From Streptomyces sp. NBC_00483 (GTDB taxonomy: Bacteria; Actinomycetota; Actinomycetes; Streptomycetales; Streptomycetaceae): a DNA stretch of 64,000 nucleotides. Below the pieces are notes generated by a model. It was not told the DNA's origin. It did no database searches and saw only the letters and a program-made list of their open reading frames with translations. Every line of letters begins with the position of its first letter. Position 1 is the stretch's first letter. Both the position numbers and the translations under genes were made by a program. Positions 25,850 to 33,624 of this stretch are shown one piece after another. Where the stretch lies: positions 4,774,001-4,838,000 of the forward strand of contig NZ_CP107880.1 in assembly GCF_036013745.1 (NCBI RefSeq). The letters run 5' to 3'.

Positions 25850-26341
25850 ATGCGTTCGGACGAGACTGGGCTGTCGACAGCGGAGCCCACCGACCCCGAT
25901 ATCGATCTGGCCGGGACGGGGCAGCGCCAGGAGCTGCGGCGTTCGCATGACGGTGTCTTGCTGGTGATCGCTCTGGGCGGGGCGCTGGGTGCTGTCGCTC
26001 GCTTCGAGGCCGCCCAGGCGTGGCCGACCGTCGGCAACGGCTTCCCCTTCACCACCTTGGCGGTGAACGTCATCGGCTGCCTGGTGATCGGGATCTTCCT
26101 CGTCGCGGTCACCGAGATCTTCTCCGCCCGCCCGCTGCTCCGCCCGTTCTTCGGCACCGGGGTACTCGGCGGCTTCACGACCTTCTCCACCTACTGCGTG
26201 GACATCGAGCGTCTCGTCACCGGCGGCCGGCCGGGCATCGCACTCACCTACCTGGCGGCAACCGCCGCGGCAGCGGTGGCCGCGGTGACCGTGGGCGCGT
26301 GGAGCACGCGCCGGATCCTGGCGAAGTGGAGCGAATCATGA
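25850..26341 (+). CDS. crcB: Fluoride-specific ion channel CrcB/FluC, subunit 1
   Basis: 163 residues from the ATG at 25850. A polar N-terminal extension of about 45 residues precedes the four-helix FluC core, which has [13 protein letters not shown] in the first helix, [15 protein letters not shown] in the second and the signature [15 protein letters not shown] in the third. FluC exports fluoride as a dual-topology dimer. A second crcB gene downstream suggests a heterodimer, as in other Gram-positives. Its stop overlaps the next start (ATGA). Confidence 0.92.
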   Translation: MRSDETGLSTAEPTDPDIDLAGTGQRQELRRSHDGVLLVIALGGALGAVARFEAAQAWPTVGNGFPFTTLAVNVIGCLVIGIFLVAVTEIFSARPLLRPFFGTGVLGGFTTFSTYCVDIERLVTGGRPGIALTYLAATAAAAVAAVTVGAWSTRRILAKWSES

Positions 26342-26688
26342 GCTGGAGCACGCAGGCGGCACTGCGGCTGACCGTCCTGGTCGATGACACCGACCTGTGG
26401 CACCACAAACCTGTGTGCAGCGAGATCGTCCACCGGGCCCACGCCGCTGGACTGATGGGCGCCTCGATCTTCCACGGCATGGAGGGCTTCGGCAGCCGAC
26501 AGGTTGTCCACACCACCCGGCTGCTGTCGATGGCCGACGACCTCCCCGTGGCCGTGGTGATCGTCGATACCGAAGAACGCGTCCAAGCCTTCCTCCCGCA
26601 GCTGGAAGAGATGAACATCGAGGGCCTGATCACCCTGGAACCCGTCCAGGTCGTCCGCTTCGACAGCGCACAGGTGAAGAGCCCGTGA
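26338..26688 (+). CDS. DUF190-domain protein
   Basis: 116 residues, starting with [20 protein letters not shown] and containing [17 protein letters not shown], the DUF190 signature. DUF190 is a PII-like alpha/beta fold often encoded between or beside crcB genes; its role in fluoride resistance is not established. It overlaps both neighbours by 3-4 bp, so the three genes are tightly coupled. Confidence 0.92.
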   Translation: MSWSTQAALRLTVLVDDTDLWHHKPVCSEIVHRAHAAGLMGASIFHGMEGFGSRQVVHTTRLLSMADDLPVAVVIVDTEERVQAFLPQLEEMNIEGLITLEPVQVVRFDSAQVKSP

Positions 26689-27062
26689 GTGATCTTCTGC
26701 TGGTCGCTCTCGGCGGCGCGGTCGGCGCCCCGCTGCGCTATCTCACCGACAGGGCCGTCCAGGCCCGCCACGACACCGTCTTCCCCTGGGGCACGTTCAC
26801 CGTCAACGTCGTCGGCTCCCTGATCCTGGGCACCCTCACCGGCGCCGCCCTCTCCGGAACCGCCGGACACACCGTGCAGCTGCTACTGGGCACCGGGCTC
26901 TGCGGAGCACTGACCACCTACTCGACGTTCTCCTACGAGACACTGCGCCTGGCCGAGGGTGGGGCACGGTTCTTCGCCGCGGCCAATGCCGTCGTCACCA
27001 TCGTGGCCGGACTCGGCGCCGTCTTCGTCGGCTCTGCCCTCGCCCAGGCACTGTTCGCATGA
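26685..27062 (+). CDS. crcB: Fluoride-specific ion channel CrcB/FluC, subunit 2
   Basis: 125 residues from the GTG that overlaps the DUF190 stop (GTGA). FluC features: [35 protein letters not shown] and [16 protein letters not shown]. Shorter than subunit 1 because it lacks the N-terminal extension. With subunit 1 it probably forms the fluoride-exporting dimer controlled by the upstream riboswitch. Confidence 0.93.
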   Translation: MSDLLLVALGGAVGAPLRYLTDRAVQARHDTVFPWGTFTVNVVGSLILGTLTGAALSGTAGHTVQLLLGTGLCGALTTYSTFSYETLRLAEGGARFFAAANAVVTIVAGLGAVFVGSALAQALFA

Positions 27063-27400
27063 TCCGAATCAGCGCCGCGCAAGAAGGCCGGCATGTACGG
27101 ACCTGCTCGCTTCCCTGCCGAGCACCAGAACTTGCCGTGTCCGTGCTGTTCGTCGGATGGGCTGCGGCGACACTGCCCGATCTGATCGATGCCAGGTCGT
27201 AGGTACGGGCTCCGATTGGCCCGCACCCGGTCGGCCAGACGCGGCGGTCGATAACCGACCATCTCAGTCCGAGTATTTACCCACCCTGCCCTCTTGTGAC
27301 CGTTTGGTGACATTGGTGGTGAGTCTCGTGGCAAGACGCCAGTGCAGAGGAAGTTGCGACTGCCTCCGTACGTGAGCACGAACTGCAAGGAGGAACGAAC
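27063..27400. other. Intergenic region, no gene seen
   Basis: 338 bp between crcB and the DUF4232 gene. It ends with a strong ribosome-binding site (AAGGAGGAACGAAC) for the downstream gene, whose promoter is presumably here. No coding sequence or structured repeat was recognised. Confidence 0.5.
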
Positions 27401-27934
27401 ATGGTCATCTCGCGCGCCACCATCGCCGTCACCGCCGCGGTCGCTTTCGCTGCCGCGGGAACGGGGACGGCTCTCGCATCTGACGCCACATCGTCTGCGA
27501 CGCGAGCCACGCAGGAATGCCAGCCGGGCACTCTGAAGGCGACCACGACGCAGCTCGGGACCGAACAGGCGGGCATGAACCATGCCGGGACGTTCCTGAA
27601 GCTCACCAACACCGGGAACGTCACTTGCGTGATTTCCGGCTACGCGGGCCTCGCCCTGGAAGGCAGCGGCCACACCGCGCTGACGACGCAGACCGAACAC
27701 AGCGACACCTACTTCGCCGCGGACCCCGGGCGGCATGATGTCACCCTGCAGGCTGGCGACTCGGCCTACGCCGACCTCGTGTGGACGCATACCGGAGCTG
27801 ATACTGCAGCCGCCCGCTACCTGCAGATATCGCCTACGGGCGGCAATTCGCACAGCACCGTGGCCTTCAAGCAAGACGTGGACAACGGCGATCTGTCAGT
27901 CACGGCGTGGAGCGACGCTCCGCCCACCATCTGA
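27401..27934 (+). CDS. Secreted DUF4232-domain protein
   Basis: 177 residues. A signal peptide (ATIAVTAAVAFAAAGTGTALA) precedes a DUF4232-type beta-sandwich with two cysteines (ATQECQPGTL, then LTNTGNVTCVISGYAGLALE), and the conserved GGNSHSTVAF near the end. Such proteins are exported and common in Streptomyces, but the function is unknown. The start is fixed by AAGGAGG at the right distance. Confidence 0.85.
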   Translation: MVISRATIAVTAAVAFAAAGTGTALASDATSSATRATQECQPGTLKATTTQLGTEQAGMNHAGTFLKLTNTGNVTCVISGYAGLALEGSGHTALTTQTEHSDTYFAADPGRHDVTLQAGDSAYADLVWTHTGADTAAARYLQISPTGGNSHSTVAFKQDVDNGDLSVTAWSDAPPTI

Positions 27935-28101
27935 GTTGGGTGTGGCTCTCGGCTCTTCCAAGATTTTCGTAGGCGTTGATCGACTGCCCGGTTTCCGCTC
28001 GGCCGGCTGGATCGGCACGGCACGCTGGTGACGTGTGATGTCAATGTGACGGACCTGCTGCCGCAGCTGTCGGCGGGAGCAGCGCAGGGAGAGAGCCATC
28101 C

Positions 28102-28542
28102 GTGGCCTTGAGCAGGCAGACTGACGGGATGGAAATCGTGGGGACGTGGTCGGGCACCGTGTGCGTAGAGAATTCTCTGTTCGGGGCGCAGGAGGACGCC
28201 ACCGTCGGCGAGGAGCCCTGGACGGAACTTGACCTGGACTCAGGCCCTCTGGTTGCCGGTCGCGGCGCTTTGCTCATCGTCAGCCCCTCGATTGATCACG
28301 ACGCTGACGTCACGGTTCAGGTACTGAGCGGCGCGCCCGACGCTCGTGAGCAGGCAGGGTGGGCGACGGCCGGTAGGGCCGTGTACCACAGCACCGGTAC
28401 TGATCTGGCTGTCTGTTCTCTCACACAGGGCTTCGAGTCGACCGGACTCGAGCTCCAGGAGCGCACGTACTCGGTTCGGCTGTTGCGGCGCCAAGTCCAG
28501 ATGGAAGAGCAGAACGACGCATTCCTCATCCAACTGTGGTGA
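28102..28542 (+). CDS. Hypothetical beta-rich protein
   Basis: 146 residues from the GTG at 28102; an ATG at 28129 is an alternative start. Mostly beta-strand, acidic, with two closely spaced Cys and no signal peptide (EIVGTWSGTVCVENSLFG near the front, TYSVRLLRRQVQ near the end). No family is recognised. It is followed by a strong hairpin shared with the convergent nuclease fragment. Confidence 0.55.
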   Translation: MALSRQTDGMEIVGTWSGTVCVENSLFGAQEDATVGEEPWTELDLDSGPLVAGRGALLIVSPSIDHDADVTVQVLSGAPDAREQAGWATAGRAVYHSTGTDLAVCSLTQGFESTGLELQERTYSVRLLRRQVQMEEQNDAFLIQLW

Positions 28543-28549
28543 GCCGGCG

Positions 28550-28584
28550 GGTGGGTGGCGCGATCTGCGATCACGCCACCCACC
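28550..28584. terminator. Bidirectional hairpin terminator
   Basis: GGTGGGTGGCG and CGCCACCCACC form 11-bp arms, and GATC/GATC pairs continue the stem inside. It sits 8 bp past the stop of the gene ending at 28542 and just beyond the 3' end of the convergent nuclease fragment. Confidence 0.7.
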
Positions 28585-28592
28585 GTGCGCTC

Positions 28593-28892
28593 TCAGGTGA
28601 TGCGAACCTGGAACGCGTCGGTGTGCAGGACTCTCTGCGCCTTGTAGAACGCTGCCAGGGCTGCTCCGGCCTTGGAGTTGTCAGTACCCGGCACGTACTT
28701 CAAGGAGTAGTTGCCGTTTCCCGCACCGCTTCCTTCCCAGGTTGCGGCGAAGGGGAATTCGTCGCACTGTTCGTCCGCGTTGGGCGGTGGCAGCTTCTTG
28801 CATTCACGGGCCGTGGTGTTGCGGTTGTTCTTGTACTGGCCGTCCGCCGTGGCGTCCCACTTCGAGTACAGCCGGTAGTTCTCCCTGGTCAA
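28593..28892 (-). pseudogene. NucA/NucB-type secreted DNase, C-terminal fragment
   Basis: About 99 residues ending QVRIT. The segment CDEFPFAATWEGSG, then NYSLKYVPGTDNSKAG and ALAAFYKAQRVL is the C-terminal half of NucA/NucB deoxyribonucleases of Streptomyces. The signal peptide and the catalytic N-terminal half are missing. Homology ends at about 28892, exactly where a different gene fragment on the other strand begins. Confidence 0.7.
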
Positions 28893-29325
28893 CCACTACC
28901 AGCAACAGATGCCGAAGCCCCTGTCCGCCCCATTCGTCACCGCCCACGGCAAGGAACTCGGCCTCGGCCGTGACACCCGGGTATGGCAGTTCCTCAAGGC
29001 CGCCGCCGAACGCCCGATCACCGAGGAGCAGTGGCGGGACTTCCTGCGGATGAGCCCGTGGTTCGAGGACCACAAGCACTTCATGCGGGACCAGGTGACC
29101 GCCTACCGGGAGACGGGACGCCTGGCCGCCGCCACCTACGGCATGGTGCAGGGCAAGGCATCCGTGCGGGACATCGACGAGAAGACAAAACCCTGGATGC
29201 TCAACAGCCTCTACGTCCCCCGCACAGTCCGCCACGAACGAGGCGCCCCACTGCCGCGCACCTACGCCGTCTCCGACGACTTCGCCGCCCTGCAACGCGA
29301 ACAGGACCGCCTCCCGAAAAGCTGA
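28893..29325 (+). pseudogene. Unrecognised gene, probable C-terminal fragment
   Basis: Open frame encoding LVNHYQQQMPKPLSAPF, then VWQFLKAAAERPITEEQWRD and FEDHKHFMRDQVTAYRETG, ending DFAALQREQDRLPKS. It is highly charged, helical, and reads like a genuine protein, but the frame runs directly out of the nuclease fragment without its own start or ribosome-binding site (the first ATG is at 28909). It is therefore likely the 3' part of a gene joined at a rearrangement breakpoint. No family recognised. Confidence 0.45.
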
Positions 29326-29491
29326 TCTGCCCAGACCCCTCCCAGTCCCGGGTGCTGCGGAAGCATGCGTCGCGTGCTCCCCGCTGACGTCCAAGATGAA
29401 GCGGGAACGTCTTGCATGTGCTGGGCGGGCGGTGGCAGCGGCATGCGACACCAGCGAGGGATCCTCAGCGAGGCAGGTTCGGTTCCCGGGC

Positions 29492-30049
29492 TCAGATGCC
29501 GGGCGTCCAGCCTGAGGCTCCCGCCCAGGCTTCGGCCCGCTCGCTGATCTCGGCGATCAGCGGGCCCTTGGCCGCCGCGTAGGCGTTCATGTCGGGCCAG
29601 TCCTGCTCGGCCAGGTGCTGCTTGTGCCGGGCGTAGGCCGCACGGTCGGCGGCATCCCTGCGCAGCCAGTCGCGGAACAGCAGGTGACGGCGCTCCCACT
29701 CGCTTCCGGCCGTGCAGATGTGTACCTGGACGCCCAGGTCGGGGGTGCGCACCATGCGGTGGCCGGGCTGGCGCACGCGCAGGACGTATCCGGCCCTCTC
29801 CAAGGCCAGGAGATAGGCGTCCTCGTCATCGGCGTCCGGCACGCTCAGGTCGATGTCGATGATGGGCTTGGCGACCAGCCCGGGCACGGCCGTCGAACCG
29901 ACGTGGTCGACCCGCCGGGCCACCGGGCCCACCGCGTCGACGATGCGTCGCCGTTCCCGCTCGAACGCGACCGGCCATGCCGGGTCGTAGGCGACAACCC
30001 GGATCTCGCGCTTTTCCTGGCCGCCTATCAACTCAGTCTGATCGCCCAT
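29492..30049 (-). CDS. GrpB-family nucleotidyltransferase-like protein
   Basis: 185 residues from the ATG at 30049. GrpB/UPF0157 signatures: VVAYDPAWPVAFERERRRI, RVDHVGSTAVPGLVAKPIID with the two catalytic-type Asp in IDIDLSV, and HICTAGSEWERRHLLFRDWL. The family has a nucleotidyltransferase fold, and its substrate is generally unknown. It is downstream of the mobilisation genes on the same strand. Confidence 0.88.
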   Translation of the reverse strand: MGDQTELIGGQEKREIRVVAYDPAWPVAFERERRRIVDAVGPVARRVDHVGSTAVPGLVAKPIIDIDLSVPDADDEDAYLLALERAGYVLRVRQPGHRMVRTPDLGVQVHICTAGSEWERRHLLFRDWLRRDAADRAAYARHKQHLAEQDWPDMNAYAAAKGPLIAEISERAEAWAGASGWTPGI

Positions 30050-30182
30050 GACTCCATTACAGCCCAGCGGGATGACGGTCTGTTCCCCGGTCCATGCCAA
30101 TTCGCCCGCGGCCTACAGCTACGAGCCTTGGGTTCACAGTCATCCAGGCACCTGCCAGTGGCTGTCCGTGCCGTCAGGGTGC

Positions 30183-31892
30183 TCAACGGGCACGGCTTGG
30201 TCGGGGTAGGGGCGAGACGGACGCGGGCTGTACCTGCGGGCTGGGTGCCACGTGGGCCCGGTGATCGCTGCGGGCCTGTGCCGCGAGGGCGCGTGCGCTG
30301 GGTGCTTGTCGTGCGGCGAGGCGTTGGATGCGCCAGGTGAGGACCCGGGCCGGTCGGTCGGCGTCGGCAAGCGGGCGTCGGCCGACGGCGCTGCGCAAGA
30401 CCTCCTCGGGGTTGTGCCCGGCCTTCTCGGCTTGGGTGAAGGTCGCGGTGAGCGCGTCGAAGGCGGCGTCCTCGACGATCTTCTCGGCGTACTCGGGTAC
30501 GACGTGGTGGACCAGGCGGATGTGCCGTTCGACGGTGGGGCGGGGCGGCCGTTGCTGGGCGAGAGCGGCCAGGGGTGCAGTAGCCGCTTCGTCGTAGGCG
30601 GCCTGGAGGTCGAGCTGGGTGCGCTGAGCGGCGGCGGCCTGCTGGTCGTGGTGGCGGAGCTGGTGCCATCGGGCAGCAGCGATCACGGCCAGGAGCGCGA
30701 CATCGAGGAACATCGCCAGGACGGCGCCGTCCTTCGGCGACGGCTCGCGCAGAATCGCGCGGACCGCACTGCGCAGGGCGCGAGCATGCTGGTGATCGGC
30801 CCGGATGCGGGAGCGAGCCGCTCGCTCAAACTCCCTTGACGCCCTATGGAGTTGGGCCCGCAGTGGTGCGGGCGCGATGAGGGGCAGGGTGTCGAGGGCT
30901 TCGCCGAGGGCGTTGATGTGGGCTTGGGCGGCCTCGTCATCGGCGTTGCTGTCGAGGTGGTGGGGGATGCGTTCGGTGGCGGCTGTTGCCTGGTGCCAGG
31001 GGTCCGTGCGACGCGCGGCCGTCTGACCGTCGGCGTGCGAGGCAAGGTCGTCGAGTCGCTTTTTGATCTTCGGGAAAGACAGGTCCGGTGCGAGTTCGGA
31101 GCCGGAGAACCGGATCGGCTCGCCGGCCTGGTTGGTGTCGCTGGTGAGAGTGACCGTGTAACCCCGGATGTCGCCGGAGGGGAAGTGCTTCACGTCGACC
31201 TGGACACCGTCGGTGTGAGCGAGCAGGTCGAGAAACTCCTCAGTTCCGCGGGCGGCGGCCACGGCGGTACGAACCGTGGTGCGCAGGCGCTCGCGAGTAG
31301 TGCTGGGCTGCCCTGCGCGCTTGGCCTTCTCCTGTTCGGCGCGGGTGGATCGCCTGGCGGCCGTGCGGTCACCGCGCACCACCTGGAACAGGCCGTACTC
31401 CTTTTCGACCTTGGCGAGTTCGCGGTCGGCGGTGAGGTAGTCGTTCCAGTGCCGGGCCGGGCGCAGGTCGGCGCGGATCGTGGTGGCGGCGATGTGGATG
31501 TGGTCGTCGGCGTGGCGCACGGCGACCCAGCGGCAGCCGTCCGGATCACCGGCGGGGGCGATGCCGGTGGCGGCGACGACGCGGCGGGCGATGTCGGCCC
31601 ATTCGTCGTCGGTGAGGTGGCGGTCGGTTGTGGCGGCGCGGATCGAGCAGTGCCACATGTGGCGTTCGGGCGCGCGGCCGAGGCGTTCGGCCTGTTTGAC
31701 GTGCAGGTCGAGGTCCGCGACGAGCTGCCTGCGGGCGGCGTCGGGGTCATCGGGGGTGCGGCCTGGGTCAGGGGCGAAACCATCCCAGGAGGCGACCAAG
31801 TGCGGGTCGTGGTGGTCGGTGGCCTTCTTGGTGTCGTACAGGTAGCGGATGAGGCCGGCGGTGCTCTTGCCGCCCGTGATCTTCGCGATCAC
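30183..31892 (-). CDS. Relaxase / mobilisation nuclease (HUH type)
   Basis: 569 residues. Starts MIAKITGGKSTAGLIRYLYD, as in MobA/VirD2-type relaxases of actinobacterial elements. The metal-binding HUH motif is RHADDHIHIAATT (His127, His131, His133), with possible catalytic Tyr residues near the N-terminus (Tyr17, Tyr19). The C-terminal half is helical and Ala/Arg-rich, without a primase or helicase signature. It would nick oriT and pilot one DNA strand. It overlaps mobC by 4 bp. Confidence 0.9.
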   Translation of the reverse strand: MIAKITGGKSTAGLIRYLYDTKKATDHHDPHLVASWDGFAPDPGRTPDDPDAARRQLVADLDLHVKQAERLGRAPERHMWHCSIRAATTDRHLTDDEWADIARRVVAATGIAPAGDPDGCRWVAVRHADDHIHIAATTIRADLRPARHWNDYLTADRELAKVEKEYGLFQVVRGDRTAARRSTRAEQEKAKRAGQPSTTRERLRTTVRTAVAAARGTEEFLDLLAHTDGVQVDVKHFPSGDIRGYTVTLTSDTNQAGEPIRFSGSELAPDLSFPKIKKRLDDLASHADGQTAARRTDPWHQATAATERIPHHLDSNADDEAAQAHINALGEALDTLPLIAPAPLRAQLHRASREFERAARSRIRADHQHARALRSAVRAILREPSPKDGAVLAMFLDVALLAVIAAARWHQLRHHDQQAAAAQRTQLDLQAAYDEAATAPLAALAQQRPPRPTVERHIRLVHHVVPEYAEKIVEDAAFDALTATFTQAEKAGHNPEEVLRSAVGRRPLADADRPARVLTWRIQRLAARQAPSARALAAQARSDHRAHVAPSPQVQPASVSPLPRPSRAR

Positions 31893-32539
31893 CCGGCCGC
31901 CTTCGTGGTGACGGCCTGGTTCGCGGCGTTCGCGATGTGGCGGACCGCCGTGCCGACGGCATCCAGGGTGCGATCGGTCTGGGCCAGCAGGGCGCTGTCC
32001 CCAGGGTGTGGATACCCGCCGGAGTTGAGCCTCCAGGCGATCTGGTTGACGTTGCGGCCGATCTTGGCGACCTGCTCACGCAGGGCGTTGAGCTCGTCGA
32101 TGTAGTCGTCGAGCTGGGTGCGCTGGCCGGGGAGAGTGAAGCCGAGGTCACCGTTGATGTGGGCCATGACGAGGGCGCCGACGTAGTGGGCGGCCGCGAT
32201 GTTCAGGGACCGGGCCTTGGCCAGGATGACGGCCTTCTCGTCGGCGCTGTAGCGCACGTCGACGCGGTCTGTGCGCTGCACGGGCATGCGGCTGCGACGG
32301 CGGGCGACGCGGTGCACGGCGGCTTCGTCGGCGGCACGCGGCAGCGGCAGTTCGGCGTCGACGAGAGGCTTCTCCGAAGTGGGCGCCCCCTGGCGCCCGC
32401 GTGCCTCCGCCACCCCTGGGGCGGAGGCTCCCCCGTTGGACCGGCCCTTGGACGGTCCAACGGGATACCTTGCTCCGCCGGTGGGCCCGGTGGTCATCTC
32501 CTGCTGGGCGGTGCGCAGTTCGTCGTGCGACTCATGCAT
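31889..32539 (-). CDS. mobC: MobC-type mobilisation accessory protein
   Basis: Up to 216 residues, with possible starts at 32539, 32497 or 32287. The conserved part is ribbon-helix-helix-like: RVDVRYSADEKAVILAKARS, then MobC features (HYVGALVMAHINGDL, VAKIGRNVNQIAWRLNSGG). MobC helps the relaxase open oriT DNA. It precedes the relaxase with an ATGA overlap. The N-terminal 80 codons include two perfect inverted repeats and low-complexity residues, so the true start could be downstream of them. Confidence 0.88.
   Translation of the reverse strand: MHESHDELRTAQQEMTTGPTGGARYPVGPSKGRSNGGASAPGVAEARGRQGAPTSEKPLVDAELPLPRAADEAAVHRVARRRSRMPVQRTDRVDVRYSADEKAVILAKARSLNIAAAHYVGALVMAHINGDLGFTLPGQRTQLDDYIDELNALREQVAKIGRNVNQIAWRLNSGGYPHPGDSALLAQTDRTLDAVGTAVRHIANAANQAVTTKAAG
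32403..32463. other. Candidate oriT: two adjacent perfect inverted repeats
   Basis: GCCTCCGCC/GGCGGAGGC (32403-32428) is followed at once by CCGTTGGACCG/CGGTCCAACGG (32433-32463, loop GCCCTTGGA). Two strong hairpins side by side at the 5' end of mobC is the usual position and form of a relaxase target site. No nic consensus could be assigned. Confidence 0.45.
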
Positions 32540-32587
32540 GGGCTGGTTCTCCGGGAGTGCGAGGCCGAGATCGAGGAGGTCTGGAAG

Positions 32588-33361
32588 TCAGGCGGCTTCC
32601 GCGCCGAGTTCTGGTCGACCGGCGGCGGCGTCGAGCTCCGTCTGGACGAGGCCCTTCAGCTGGTCCGCTTCCTGTCGCCCGATGCTGAGGCCCTGGTTAC
32701 GGAAGGCGGTCTCGATGTGGCGGCGTGAGGCGCGTTCGTTGCGGCCCAGGGGTGCGGTGCGGGCGATGTCGAGCCGGTCTGCGGAGGCGTACTCGAAGGT
32801 GAACTCTTCGGTCGTGGCTGGGGCCTCAGGAGCGTCAGCCACGTCGGTAAGGCCCGAAGCGGCGCCGGTGGCGTCTGGTACCACGTCGGTGGCCTCGGCT
32901 TCCACTTCGGGCGTGGGATGGCGGCGGACGACGAGGTAGAGGTGGACGGCGCCGGCCAGAGCGAGTGGGGCGATGGCCGAGAGCGCTCCGACGGTGACGT
33001 CGTCGAGCCGGAGGCCGTCCCCCGGGTGGGTCTGTTCGTTGAGGCGTACAGCGTGCAGGGCGTTGGCCCAGATGCTGGTGATGGTGGCGGCGCCGACGAG
33101 GGTCCATACGTAGGCGCGTGAAGGGGTGGGGGCGGTGCGCAGCATGAGCAGAGCGCCCACGCCGATGCCGATGAACCCGTCGATCACAAGCGGGAAGGCG
33201 TACGTGAGCAGCCCGCGGATGTGGATGGCCACAGCCATCTGCCGCAGGGCGTCGTAGGAGAGGGCGAAGGCGAACGCGGCGAGCAAGGCGATGCCGGCGC
33301 GGATCGCTGCGGTGCCCGCGGCCGGGGCCGTGGGCGTGGCCGGGGTGGTGCGGGAGGGCAA
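32588..33361 (-). CDS. DUF2637 membrane protein with C-terminal DNA-binding-like tail
   Basis: 257 residues from the TTG at 33361, chosen because GGAG lies eight bases upstream. The N-terminal half has four transmembrane helices in the DUF2637 pattern (FAFALSYDALRQMAVAIHI, then FPLVIDGFIGIGVGALLML). The C-terminal half is acidic and then helical (ERASRRHIETAFRNQG). DUF2637 proteins are characteristic of integrative elements and plasmids of Streptomyces, where they are thought to act in transfer. The gene lies between replication- and mobilisation-type genes. Confidence 0.85.
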   Translation of the reverse strand: MPSRTTPATPTAPAAGTAAIRAGIALLAAFAFALSYDALRQMAVAIHIRGLLTYAFPLVIDGFIGIGVGALLMLRTAPTPSRAYVWTLVGAATITSIWANALHAVRLNEQTHPGDGLRLDDVTVGALSAIAPLALAGAVHLYLVVRRHPTPEVEAEATDVVPDATGAASGLTDVADAPEAPATTEEFTFEYASADRLDIARTAPLGRNERASRRHIETAFRNQGLSIGRQEADQLKGLVQTELDAAAGRPELGAEAA

Positions 33362-33401
33362 GGTTCGAACTCCAGAAAGATGCTTTGCGGGACTGTGAGG
33401 G

Positions 33402-33477
33402 GAGCGTTCACGCGGGGTCACGCGAGGGGGCGTACACGCGGGCCCCCTTCTAAAGGGGGGCCCGCGCGTGAACGCTC
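33402..33477. repeat. Nested inverted repeats with GCGTG(A/T)ACG-type repeats
   Basis: The outer arms GAGCGTTCACGCG and CGCGTGAACGCTC are perfect. Inside, GCGGGCCCCC and GGGGGCCCGC form a second stem. Further short repeats follow on the right to 33605 (GCGTGTACGG twice, GTGAACG three times, GTGTACGCC). All this is packed into the 263 bp between the DUF2637 and DnaB-like genes, as in an iteron origin or regulatory site. No other feature is seen there. Confidence 0.65.
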
Positions 33478-33624
33478 GGGTGCGTGTACGGCGTGAACGG
33501 TCCCGTGATCGTTTGACCTGCGGTTTTTCCGTGTCCGTGTACGCCGCGAGCGGTTCATGGCGCCGGTTGCGCGTGAGGGGCGCGTGTACGGTTCCGTGAA
33601 CGCTCTGCAGGGGCCGGGGACGGT

